Assembly: GCF_036226465.1 (NCBI RefSeq)
Contig: NZ_CP108476.1
Coordinates: forward strand, 2,232,001-2,296,000
Direction of reading: 5' to 3'
DNA from: Kitasatospora sp. NBC_01250
GTDB taxonomy: Bacteria > Actinomycetota > Actinomycetes > Streptomycetales > Streptomycetaceae
Length of the DNA stretch: 64,000 bases
Shown: positions 51,474 through 59,499 of the stretch, in pieces
How positions within the stretch are numbered: the stretch's first letter is position 1
Layout: each line of letters begins with the position of its first letter
The notes under the pieces: model-generated
The model's database searches: none
Told to the model about the DNA's origin: nothing
What the model saw: only the letters and a program-made list of their open reading frames with translations
Position numbers and translations under genes: made by a program

Positions 51474-52448
51474 ATGACCGCCTTCGAGCTCACCCGCCTG
51501 CTCCCCGCCGACCACTTCGCCCAGGCCCTGCGCGCGGACGTCCGCCAGGGTCTGACCGCCCCCGCCAAGTGGCTGCCGCCGAAGTGGTTCTACGACAAGC
51601 GCGGCAGTGAGCTGTTCGAGGACATCACCCGACTGCCGGAGTACTACCCGACCCGCGCCGAGCGGGCCATCCTGACCGAGCGGGCCAAGGAGATCGCGAG
51701 CGTGACCCGGGCCCGCACCCTGGTCGAACTGGGCTCGGGCTCCTCGGAGAAGACCCGGCTGCTGCTGGACGCACTGCAGTCGCTGGGCACCCTGGAGAGC
51801 TACGTCCCGGTCGACGTCTCGGAGAGCGCGCTGCGCGAGGCCGGCCGCCAACTGGCCACCGAGTACCCGGCGCTGGCCATCCACGGCGTGGTCTCCGACT
51901 TCACCGCGCGGCTCGGACTGCCGCGCGCGGTGCAGGCGCCGCGACTGGTGGCCTTCCTCGGCGGGACGCTCGGCAACCTGCTGCCCGAGGAGCGGGCCCG
52001 CTTCCTGACCGCGCTGCGGGCCGACCTGGCGCCGGGCGACGCACTGTTGCTCGGCACCGACCTGGTCAAGGACCCGGCCGTGCTGGTGGCCGCCTACGAC
52101 GACGCGGCCGGTGTGACCGCGGAGTTCAACAAGAACGTGCTCAACGTGCTGGACCGCGAGCTGCAGGCCGGCTTCGACCCGGAGGCCTTCGAGCACGTGG
52201 CCCGCTGGGACGCCGAGCAGGAGTGGATCGAGATGCGGCTGCGCTCGCGGCGCGCGCAGCGGGTGTCCGTCGCGGCGCTGGGGCTGGAGGTGGACTTCGC
52301 CGAGGGTGAGGAGCTGCGCACCGAGATCTCGGCGAAGTTCCGCCGCGACAAGGTGGCCGCCGAGCTGGCCGACGCCTCCTTCGCACTGCGGCACTGGTGG
52401 ACCGACCCCGAGGGACGCTTCGGACTGTCGCTGGCCGAGCCGGTGTAG
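51474..52448 (+). CDS. egtD: Histidine N-alpha-methyltransferase EgtD
   Basis: A 324-aa methyltransferase that trimethylates histidine to hercynine, the first step of the pathway. WLPPKWFYDKRGSELFEDITRLPEYYPTRAER is the family opening; LVELGSGSSEKTRLLLDAL is the SAM site; RLVAFLGGTLGNLLPEERARFL and the C-terminal FALRHWWTDPEGRFGLSLAEP match EgtD. It is last in the operon, 63 bp after egtC, before a hairpin. Confidence 0.96.
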   Translation: MTAFELTRLLPADHFAQALRADVRQGLTAPAKWLPPKWFYDKRGSELFEDITRLPEYYPTRAERAILTERAKEIASVTRARTLVELGSGSSEKTRLLLDALQSLGTLESYVPVDVSESALREAGRQLATEYPALAIHGVVSDFTARLGLPRAVQAPRLVAFLGGTLGNLLPEERARFLTALRADLAPGDALLLGTDLVKDPAVLVAAYDDAAGVTAEFNKNVLNVLDRELQAGFDPEAFEHVARWDAEQEWIEMRLRSRRAQRVSVAALGLEVDFAEGEELRTEISAKFRRDKVAAELADASFALRHWWTDPEGRFGLSLAEPV

Positions 52449-52476
52449 CGGGCCGGTCCACCGAGGCGGCCCGTCG

Positions 52477-52511
52477 AACCGGGGCTCCGGCACTGCGCCG
52501 GGGCCCCGGTT
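52477..52511 (+). terminator. egt operon terminator
   Basis: A 14-bp stem AACCGGGGCTCCGG with one wobble pair and a 7-base loop, 28 bp after the egtD stop. Confidence 0.8.
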
Positions 52512-52548
52512 CCGCTTGTCCGGCAAAGGGTGGCGCAGGGTCTTGCTG

Positions 52549-52575
52549 AAGAACTGAATCGCTGCTTCACTTCTT
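52549..52575. promoter_or_regulatory. Inverted-repeat operator abutting the tetR start
   Basis: AAGAACTGAA, seven bases, TTCACTTCTT: 9 of 10 paired positions, ending 3 bp before GTG 52579. It is a strong candidate for autorepression of the TetR-oxygenase unit. Confidence 0.6.
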
Positions 52576-52578
52576 GCC

Positions 52579-53262
52579 GTGGCCTATCGGAAGACCCCCG
52601 CCGTCCAAGCCCGGCTCGACGCCCAGCGCGAGGCGGTGCTGACCGCCGCGACCGAGCTGCTCGCCGAACGCGGCTATGCCGCCTGTTCGGTGGCGGCCGT
52701 CGCGGAGCGGGCGGGGATCGCCACCGGGAGCGTGTACCGCTCGTTCCCGAGCAAGGCCGAGCTGGTGGCCGAGGTGTTCGGCATCGTGGTCGGCCGGGAG
52801 GTGGCGGCGGTGCGCGAGGCGGCCGCCTTCGCCGGCGATCTGCACGCCCAGGTCGCCTCGGTGATCGGCACCTTCGCCGGTCGCGCGCTCGGTCACCCGC
52901 GGCTGGCCTACGCGCTGCTGGCCGAGCCGGTCGACCCCGAGGTGGAGGCCGAACGCCTGGTCTTCCGCCGGGCGTTCCGCGACGTGATCGCCGCCCGGAT
53001 CGCCGAGGGCGTGACGGCCGGCCGACTGCCTGCCCAGGACGCCGAGTTGACCGCCGCCCTGCTGGTCGGCGGGGTGGGCGAGGCGCTGGTGGGCCCGCTC
53101 GCGGACGGCGGCCGGGCACCCGACGACCTGATCCCCGCACTGATCTCCTTCGCCCTGCGCGCCCTGGGCGGCACGCCCACCCACCCGGGCGCAGCCGGCC
53201 ACCCCGGCACAGCCGACCCCGCCGGCGCGAGAACCGAGCCCGAGCCCGAACCGGAGCCGTAG
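52579..53262 (+). CDS. TetR/AcrR-family regulator, first gene of the diiron oxygenase unit
   Basis: A 227-aa repressor. The HTH is AACSVAAVAERAGIATGSVYRSFPSKAELVAEVF (about 33-66). The C-terminal tail is a Glu-Pro repeat (EPEPEPEP). The start is GTG 52579 with no ribosome site, so a leaderless message is likely. The oxygenase gene begins 1 bp after its stop, forming a two-gene unit behind an inverted-repeat operator. Confidence 0.88.
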   Translation: MAYRKTPAVQARLDAQREAVLTAATELLAERGYAACSVAAVAERAGIATGSVYRSFPSKAELVAEVFGIVVGREVAAVREAAAFAGDLHAQVASVIGTFAGRALGHPRLAYALLAEPVDPEVEAERLVFRRAFRDVIAARIAEGVTAGRLPAQDAELTAALLVGGVGEALVGPLADGGRAPDDLIPALISFALRALGGTPTHPGAAGHPGTADPAGARTEPEPEPEP

Positions 53263-53263
53263 C

Positions 53264-54169
53264 ATGCGAGACCTTGCCCCCACCTCCCTGGAAGCCCGCG
53301 AGCAGAACGCCGAACGCCTGCTGCGCGTCTCGGCCAAGCACTCCCACGACCCGCTCACCGAGATCGACTGGCAGGAGCCGATCGATCCCGACCAGTTCGC
53401 CCTTCCCCCGCACCGGGTCTCGCTCTACGGCACCCACCTGTGGCAGCGGATGACGCTCCGTCAGCAGGCGAAGCTGAGCACCCACCAGCTGGCCAGCGTC
53501 ACCGCGGCGGGCATCTGGTTCGAGCTGATCCTGATGCACGGCCTGGTCCGGCACGTCTACGACAGCGACCTGACCACCCAGCACGCGCAGTACGCGCTGA
53601 CCGAAGTGGCCGACGAGTGCCGACACTCCACGATGTTCGCCAAGTACATCACCAGGACCGGCTACCCCACCGCCCGTCCCAGCCGGCGCGCCGAGCGGCG
53701 CGGGCGGCTCCATCTGCTGCTCAACGACACCACGTTGACCTTCGCGGGCGCGATCTTCGTGGAGGAGTTCACCGACGCGATGCAGCGCGAGATGATCCGC
53801 GACGAGAGCCTGCAGCCGCTGGCCCGCTCGGTGGCGAAGATCCACGTGATCGAGGAGGCCCGGCACATCGGCTACGCCAAGCCGGAGTTGGAGCGGCGCT
53901 GGGCCCGGATGAGCCCGGCGCGGCGGGCGGTGTTCCGCCAGGTGATCGGCGTGCTGGTGTACGAGGCGGTGCTGGAGTGCGTCAACCCGCGGATCTACGC
54001 GCTGGCCGGGCTCGACGTCCAGCAGGCCAAGGCGGCAGCGGCGGCCAACCCGCACTGGCAGGCCGCCCGGCGGGACTGGGCCCGCAAGGCGGTCGCCTTC
54101 TTCACCGAGCTCGGCATCATCGACCGGCGCAGCGAGGGCATGTGGCGCCGGGCGGGGCTGCTGGGCTGA
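53264..54169 (+). CDS. AurF-family diiron oxygenase (p-aminobenzoate N-oxygenase-like)
   Basis: A 301-aa ferritin-like protein. All seven ligands expected for AurF enzymes can be traced: Glu87 (WFELI), Glu118 and His121 (ECRHS), Glu167 or 168 (VEEF), His194, Glu198 and His201 (IHVIEEARH). AurF oxidises an arylamine to a nitro group with O2; relatives act on other amines or carbons. The substrate here is unknown because no biosynthetic gene cluster surrounds it. ATG 53264 follows the tetR stop at once. The C-terminus ends 16 bp from the convergent channel gene. Confidence 0.88.
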   Translation: MRDLAPTSLEAREQNAERLLRVSAKHSHDPLTEIDWQEPIDPDQFALPPHRVSLYGTHLWQRMTLRQQAKLSTHQLASVTAAGIWFELILMHGLVRHVYDSDLTTQHAQYALTEVADECRHSTMFAKYITRTGYPTARPSRRAERRGRLHLLLNDTTLTFAGAIFVEEFTDAMQREMIRDESLQPLARSVAKIHVIEEARHIGYAKPELERRWARMSPARRAVFRQVIGVLVYEAVLECVNPRIYALAGLDVQQAKAAAAANPHWQAARRDWARKAVAFFTELGIIDRRSEGMWRRAGLLG

Positions 54170-54185
54170 CCCGCCTGACGCGGCA

Positions 54186-56018
54186 CTAGGTCGTCTCGGC
54201 CACCAGCGGCTCCGGCGCGGCGTTGTTGAGCCGGGCCAGGCCGCTGCGGGTCGCGACCACCACCACCCGGTCGCCCACCGCGAAGCCCCGGCTGCGGTCG
54301 GCGTAGCCCCACTGGTAGTTCTGCGGCGAGCGGGCGAGTCGCACCGCGAGCACCCGCAGGCCGCCGATCGCCTCCACCTCGTTGCGGTTCATCCCGACCA
54401 GCGCCCCGCCCTCCTCGGCGACCAGTTCGGCGATCAACAGCACGTGCCGGAAGACCGAGAGGGTGCCGAGCACCTCCCGGCCCATCAGCGCGGCGGCGAA
54501 GGCGGGCGCGGCCAGGTAGGAGACCGAGCGCGAGGCGACGTTGCCGAGCGTGGCGTAGACGTGCTGCGCGAAGTCGTCGTCGAACAGGCGAACGACTATC
54601 CGCACGTCCTCGCGCAGCGCGCGGGCCTCCAGCGCCGCCTCCAGGTTGACCGCGTCGTCGCTGGTCACCGCGACCACCGCGCGCGCGTGCCGGGCCCTGG
54701 CCAGGCGCAGCTGCTCGACCAGCGGCCCGTCCCCCACCACCACCGGTATCCCCAGCGCCCGCATCGCGACGATGCCGCGGGCCAGCGGGTCGCGCTCCAG
54801 CGCGGCCACCGGCACCCCGAGTTCGTGCATCTGGGTGGCCACCCGGGTGCCGACGTTGCCCAGGCCCACCACGATCACGTGGCCGCGCAGGCCCGCGCTC
54901 GGCGCGCGCGGCAGCCCGCGGCGTCCGGAGGCCAGCGAGTCGACCACGATCGCGGTGAGCACCGGCACCAGGGCGATGCCGCTGAAGGTGATGATCACCT
55001 GGGCGACCCGCTGCCAGGGGCCGCCGGTGCCGGCGGTCGGGTCGCCCATCTGGTCGGGCTGGGCGGAGCCGGCCATGTCGAGCAGGGTGAGGTAGAGCGT
55101 CCAGCCGAAGCTCCGGTTGAAGTACCAGATGATCAGCGCGGCGGTCGCGATCGCCGCGAAGGCGCCGAAGAGCACCATCCGGATCCGCACCCCGGTGAAG
55201 AACCGCAGGGTGTCCAGGAAGCGGTAGAGCAGCCGGAAGCGCAGCGGCACCCGTAGCCGCGGCTCGGTGGGCAGGGTCTGCAGCACCGCCATGCCGTCCG
55301 GCTGCCCCGGCCCGCCGCTGCCCCTGCTGGCCCCCGCCACCGGGATCGGGGCACCCTCGCCGAAGGCCTGGGCCAGCCGGATGAAGTCGGTGGAGGCCGG
55401 TTCGGTCTCCGGCAGCAGCCGCAGCCTGGTCAGGTCCTGCCGGTCGATCCGGTCGGCGGCCACGCACAGGTGGCCGGCCCGCAGGTCCTCGTCGTAGGCG
55501 ATGTAGAGGTAGCGGTCGCCGACCTGCACCGAGTTGGGGCGGGCCAGCGCGCCGTTGGCGAAGGCCGGCGCGGCGGTGGCCGAGCCGGAGAGCGCGGCGC
55601 AGTTCTTCAGCAGGACCTGGATCTGGTCGCCGAGCCGCTGGTTGAAGATCCGCAGCACGATCCGGATCTCCGGGTTGAGGCCCTGCGCGGCGAGCGCCAC
55701 GTGGATGTTGGCCTGATCGTCACCGTCGACCAGCGCGATCCCGCGCGCGCCGTCGGCACCGGCGGCCAGCAGCGCCTCCTGGGTGACGCTGCTGAACTCC
55801 AGGACGGCCGCCACGCCCTCGATCCGTTCGATCCGCGGCGCGTGGTCGCGCATCCGGTCGGGCACCAGGGCCACTACGGGCACCTCGTAGTGCTCGATCA
55901 GTTCCAGGATCAGGCGGTGTGCCAAGGCATTGGCCCCGCAGACGATGTAGTGCTCCCGGAAGCAGGGCGCCGACGGCTCCCCCGCTCCCGGATTCACCCC
56001 CCGAGCTACCTGTGTCAT
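54186..56018 (-). CDS. RCK-2TM-RCK channel-like protein (TrkA-N domains), no K+ filter
   Basis: A 610-aa membrane protein. An N-terminal TrkA-N/RCK domain (about 21-210) has YIVCGANALAHRLI and LVDGDDQANIHVAL. Two helices (about 281-300 and 339-361) flank a pore-like segment (301-338) that has no TxGYG selectivity filter. A second RCK domain starts at VIVVGLGNVGTRV (381-393). RCK domains bind nucleotides and gate K+ channels, so a ligand-gated ion channel is likely, but its ion is not clear. The layout recalls plant CASTOR/POLLUX-type channels. ATG 56018 has no strong ribosome site. Confidence 0.82.
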   Translation of the reverse strand: MTQVARGVNPGAGEPSAPCFREHYIVCGANALAHRLILELIEHYEVPVVALVPDRMRDHAPRIERIEGVAAVLEFSSVTQEALLAAGADGARGIALVDGDDQANIHVALAAQGLNPEIRIVLRIFNQRLGDQIQVLLKNCAALSGSATAAPAFANGALARPNSVQVGDRYLYIAYDEDLRAGHLCVAADRIDRQDLTRLRLLPETEPASTDFIRLAQAFGEGAPIPVAGASRGSGGPGQPDGMAVLQTLPTEPRLRVPLRFRLLYRFLDTLRFFTGVRIRMVLFGAFAAIATAALIIWYFNRSFGWTLYLTLLDMAGSAQPDQMGDPTAGTGGPWQRVAQVIITFSGIALVPVLTAIVVDSLASGRRGLPRAPSAGLRGHVIVVGLGNVGTRVATQMHELGVPVAALERDPLARGIVAMRALGIPVVVGDGPLVEQLRLARARHARAVVAVTSDDAVNLEAALEARALREDVRIVVRLFDDDFAQHVYATLGNVASRSVSYLAAPAFAAALMGREVLGTLSVFRHVLLIAELVAEEGGALVGMNRNEVEAIGGLRVLAVRLARSPQNYQWGYADRSRGFAVGDRVVVVATRSGLARLNNAAPEPLVAETT

Positions 56019-56139
56019 AGCCCGGATGGTACTTGCGGATGACCCGGATGGGACCGTCCGTCATCAACCGGGCCACCGATCAATTTCAGCCACTGACGTG
56101 GTCTTTACTGTTCATCAGATCACTTAGTGAGACAGACTT

Positions 56140-56168
56140 CTGACATTCAGTCGTCAATCTGGTTAGAT
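56140..56168 (+). promoter_or_regulatory. Predicted promoter of the conservon
   Basis: -35 CTGACA (56140-56145), 17-bp spacer, -10 TTAGAT (56163-56168). The expected start near 56175 gives a leader of about 64 nt. The region 56019-56139 is AT-richer than average and probably also holds the channel gene promoter. Confidence 0.5.
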
Positions 56169-56238
56169 GATCCGCGCCTGCCGCTCGCGGGCCCTCCTGC
56201 GCTGCCCCCACGAACCGTCTGCTCGTGCAAGGAACTTG

Positions 56239-58035
56239 ATGTCGTCACAGATACCGCAGGCGGTGACCTGGAGCCTGGGTGCGGGCTTGCTGGTGGCCGC
56301 CGGCCTGCTGATCCGCCAGTGGCTCACCGCCAGGTCAAGGGCCCGGTCCCTGGCCGAACTGCGGGAGGCCCTCCGGGCCAGGGACGAGGAGGCGCACCGG
56401 CTGGCCACCCGCCAGTTGCCCTCGCTCGCGTCCTCCGCGGTCGCCAGCCCGGTCCCCGTCGAGCCGCTCACCGTCGACCCGCTGTTGGCCGGAACCGACT
56501 ACGAGCGCAGCCTCCTCGCGGTGGCCGAACAGTTCCGCGGCGCGGTGGAGCAGGCCCAGACGCGCGCCGACCAGAACGCCAAGTCCGCGCTCAAGGGCGC
56601 GATGCGGTCACTGCAGGGGCTGGCCAACGAGCAGCAGGTGGCGATCTCCGAGATGCAGGAACGGCACGACCAACCCGCCGTGCTGCGCGATCTGCTGGAG
56701 ATCGACCACGCCAACTCCCAGTTCGGGCGCCGGGCGCAGGCCATCGCGGTGCTCTGCGGCTCCTGGCCCGGACGCCAGCGCGAGGCCTCCTCGCTGAGCG
56801 ACGTGGTGCGCGGGGCCAAGTCCCGCGTGCGGGACTACAAGCGGGTCGAGGTGCGCACCCAGGTCGACCTGGCGGTGGTCAGCCGGGCCGTCGAGCCGGT
56901 GGTGCTCGCGGTGGCCGAGCTGCTGGACAACGCGGCCCGCCACTCCCAGCCCAACACCACCGTCGAGGTCAACCTCCAGCCCGCGCACAACGGCGCCTGC
57001 ATCGTGATCGACGACGCTGGCGTCGGGATGGACCCGCGCGAGGCCCAGCTCGCCGGGCAGTTGCTGACCGGTCAGCGCGTGGTGGACGTCACCCGGCTCG
57101 GCGACCCGCCGCAGTTCGGCTTCGCCGTGATCGGCGTGCTGGCGGCGCGCTACGGGTTCAGCGTCTCGGTGGACACCCGCTCGCCGTACGGCGGCGTGCG
57201 CGCGGTGCTCTTCCTGCCGACCGTGCTGCTCAGCTCGCTCGCCCCCGAGCCCGCCGCCGCCCCGGCGTACGGCGCCCCGCAGCACAGCACGCCCCAGCAC
57301 AGCACACCCCAGCACACCGCGCCGCAGCAGACCGTGACCCAGCACCCCGCGCCCCTGCACCCCGCGACGCCGCACACCGCGACCCCGCACGGCACCCCCC
57401 GCTACAGCGCGCCCCACCACACCGTGACCCAGCACCCAGCCCCCCAGCACCACGCCCCGGCGCCCGCAGCCGCGCCGCACCCCGCGCCCCAGGCCGTGGC
57501 CTCCCAGCCCCCCGCCGCTACGCCCGCCGCGGCGCACGGTGCGGCGCTCGGCCGGCTGCCCGGGCCCGGCGACGGCGTCGCCCCCGGCCACGACGGCCAC
57601 GGCCACGACACCCCGGGGCTCGACAACCACGGCTTCAACAACCGCGGCTACGGCCGCCCCGCCCCGCTGCCCCCGCGCACCGCCGCGCCGCCCCCGCAGG
57701 CCGCACCGCTCCCGCACGCGGCCTCGGTCACGCCCACCGCACCCGCCCCGCGCACCGCCGGCGGTCTGCCCAAGCGGCGCCGGCGCGAGCCGCTGAGCGA
57801 GGCCCAGCTCGCCGAGGTCGAGCAGGCCGCCGAGGCGGCCGAGGGCGCGGCCCCCGCCACCGAGCTGCCCGCGGAGTGGACCAGGGACGCGCAGGCCACC
57901 GCCCGCCGGCTCGGCGCCTTCGCCCGCGGCACCCGGGCGGGGCGGGAGTCCGACCCCGACCTGCCGCCCCCGGGCTACGGCCGCCACGCCGCGCGCCCCG
58001 ACGGCACCGCACCAGACGATCCCTTCACCGGCTGA
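56239..58035 (+). CDS. cvnA: Conservon sensor kinase-like protein CvnA
   Basis: A 598-aa membrane-anchored protein, first of a cvnABCD set. One helix at about residues 8-28 is followed by a coiled region. The kinase-like core has LLEIDHANSQFGRRAQAIAV (153-172, His156), N-box VAELLDNAARHS (225-236) and G1 box DDAGVGMD (258-265), so ATP binding is likely. Residues 348-407 are twelve His/Pro-rich pentapeptides. ATG 56239 follows AAGGAAC. In model conservons CvnA-D form a membrane complex likened to eukaryotic GPCR signalling. Confidence 0.9.
   Translation: MSSQIPQAVTWSLGAGLLVAAGLLIRQWLTARSRARSLAELREALRARDEEAHRLATRQLPSLASSAVASPVPVEPLTVDPLLAGTDYERSLLAVAEQFRGAVEQAQTRADQNAKSALKGAMRSLQGLANEQQVAISEMQERHDQPAVLRDLLEIDHANSQFGRRAQAIAVLCGSWPGRQREASSLSDVVRGAKSRVRDYKRVEVRTQVDLAVVSRAVEPVVLAVAELLDNAARHSQPNTTVEVNLQPAHNGACIVIDDAGVGMDPREAQLAGQLLTGQRVVDVTRLGDPPQFGFAVIGVLAARYGFSVSVDTRSPYGGVRAVLFLPTVLLSSLAPEPAAAPAYGAPQHSTPQHSTPQHTAPQQTVTQHPAPLHPATPHTATPHGTPRYSAPHHTVTQHPAPQHHAPAPAAAPHPAPQAVASQPPAATPAAAHGAALGRLPGPGDGVAPGHDGHGHDTPGLDNHGFNNRGYGRPAPLPPRTAAPPPQAAPLPHAASVTPTAPAPRTAGGLPKRRRREPLSEAQLAEVEQAAEAAEGAAPATELPAEWTRDAQATARRLGAFARGTRAGRESDPDLPPPGYGRHAARPDGTAPDDPFTG
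57280..57459 (+). repeat. Twelve 15-bp tandem repeats encoding QHxxP-type pentapeptides in cvnA
   Basis: The period is 15 bp; units read QHSTP, QHSTP, QHTAP, QQTVT, QHPAP, LHPAT, PHTAT, PHGTP, RYSAP, HHTVT, QHPAP, QHHAP. The first two are identical as peptides. His-rich repeats could bind metal or act as a flexible linker. Confidence 0.75.
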
Positions 58036-58104
58036 CCCCCTGGCAGCCACCCGCGGCTGGTCCCCCGGCACAGCCGCCGTCCGCCCCCCGCTAGGAGCCC
58101 TGCG

Positions 58105-58530
58105 ATGAACAGCCGGCTGAACAGCCACCCGACCAACGATCTCGGCTGGATGCTCGACGACGTCCTGCTCGTTCCCGAGGCCCGGCACGCGATCCTGCTG
58201 TCCGCCGACGGCCTGCTGCGCGCGCACTCGGCGGGCATCAGCCGCGACGAGGCGGACCGGCAGGCCGCCGCGCTCTCCGGGGTCCAGTCGATCAGCCGCA
58301 GCACCGCCGGGTTCCTCGGCGCCACCCCGACCCCCTGGCGGCAGACCCTGATCGAGTTCGCCGGCGGCTACGTCTTCCTGGTCGCCGCCGGCCCCGGTGC
58401 CTACCTGGCGGTCTCCGCGGGGGAACGGGTGGACATGGAGGCGGTGAGCTACCGGATGCAGAAGCTGGTGGACCGCCTCGGCAAGGAACTGAGCACCCCG
58501 CCCCGGCACGACCTGGGAGCCCTGCGATGA
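58105..58530 (+). CDS. cvnB: Roadblock/LC7 domain protein CvnB
   Basis: A 141-aa roadblock/LC7 protein: DLGWMLDDVLLVPEARHAILLSADGLLRAHSAGI opens the fold, and GYVFLVAAGPGAYLAVSAGERVDM closes it. In conservons CvnB associates with the GTPase CvnD and may act like a GTPase-activating or scaffolding subunit. ATG 58105 follows AGGAGC. It overlaps cvnC by 4 bp (ATGA). Confidence 0.93.
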   Translation: MNSRLNSHPTNDLGWMLDDVLLVPEARHAILLSADGLLRAHSAGISRDEADRQAAALSGVQSISRSTAGFLGATPTPWRQTLIEFAGGYVFLVAAGPGAYLAVSAGERVDMEAVSYRMQKLVDRLGKELSTPPRHDLGALR

Positions 58531-58883
58531 GCGCGGCGCGGCGCGACCGGGGCTTAGTGCGGCCCTACGTGGTCACCAACGGGCGGTTCGAGCCGACCCG
58601 CAACACCTTCGACCTGGTCACCCTGGTCACCGCCATGCCGGACCGCCCGCTCGCCGGGCTCGGCCCCGAGCAGCGGCGGCTGGTGGAGCTGTGCCTGCAC
58701 GGCTCGCTCTCGCTCGCCGAGGTGGCCGCGCACCTGCACCTGCCGGTCAGCGTCACCAAGGTGCTGCTCGGCGACCTGGTCGACAGCGGCCACCTGATCA
58801 CCAGGGCGGCCGTGCCGCGCGCCCAACTGCCCACCTACCAACTGCTCCAGGAGGTGCTCGATGGTCTCCGCGCCCGGCTCTGA
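58527..58883 (+). CDS. cvnC: DUF742 protein CvnC
   Basis: A 118-aa DUF742 protein. VRPYVVTNGRFEPTRNTFDLVTLVTA is the family opening, and a winged-helix-like LSLAEVAAHLHLPVSVTKVLLGDLVDSGHL follows. It is the third conserved member of conservons; its biochemical role is unclear. ATG 58527 overlaps cvnB. The cvnD start lies 23 bp inside its end. Confidence 0.93.
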   Translation: MSAARRDRGLVRPYVVTNGRFEPTRNTFDLVTLVTAMPDRPLAGLGPEQRRLVELCLHGSLSLAEVAAHLHLPVSVTKVLLGDLVDSGHLITRAAVPRAQLPTYQLLQEVLDGLRARL

Positions 58884-59499
58884 CATGCTGCCCGGCACCC
58901 TGGCCGCGCCCGCCCCGGGGCAGGTCAGCTACCTGGGCGAGGGCATCCAGACCGCCGTCAAGCTGCTGATCACCGGGCACTTCGCGGTCGGCAAGACCAC
59001 CTTCGTCGGCACCCTCTCGGAGATCGAGCCGCTGCGCACCGAGGAGCCGATGACCCAGGCCAGCGTGCTGGTCGACGACCTGACCGGGGTGCCGAACAAG
59101 GAGACCACCACGGTCGCGATGGATTTCGGCCGCCTGACGCTCAGTCAGAGCCTGGTCCTCTACCTGTTCGGCGCCCCCGGCCAGCAGCGGTTCACCCCGC
59201 TGTGGCGGGACATGACGCTCGGCGCGCTCGGCGCCCTGGTGCTCGCCGACACCCGGCGCCTGGAGCACTCCTTCCCGGTGATGGACCTGCTGGAGGAGCA
59301 CGGGCTGCCGTACGCGGTGGCGGTCAACCGCTTCGACGGCGCACCGGAGTTCGCCGAGGACGAGCTGCGCGAGGCGCTCGACCTGCTGCCCAGCACGCCG
59401 CTGGTGACCTGCGACGCCCGCGACCCGGAGTCGGCCACCCTGGCGCTGATCTCTCTCGTCCAGTACCTGCTTCGCACCACCGACCAGGAGTCCGCGTGA
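58861..59499 (+). CDS. cvnD: Small GTP-binding protein CvnD
   Basis: A 212-aa GTPase of the conservon type. The P-loop is GHFAVGKTTFVG (about 39-50), LYLFGAPGQQRF is the switch II/G3 region, and VNRFDG is the base-specificity (N/TKxD-like) motif. The GTP/GDP state is thought to signal through the CvnABC complex. ATG 58861 has GGAGGTG before it and overlaps cvnC by 23 bp; ATG 58885 is the alternative. Its stop overlaps the P450 start (GTGA). Confidence 0.94.
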   Translation: MVSAPGSDMLPGTLAAPAPGQVSYLGEGIQTAVKLLITGHFAVGKTTFVGTLSEIEPLRTEEPMTQASVLVDDLTGVPNKETTTVAMDFGRLTLSQSLVLYLFGAPGQQRFTPLWRDMTLGALGALVLADTRRLEHSFPVMDLLEEHGLPYAVAVNRFDGAPEFAEDELREALDLLPSTPLVTCDARDPESATLALISLVQYLLRTTDQESA

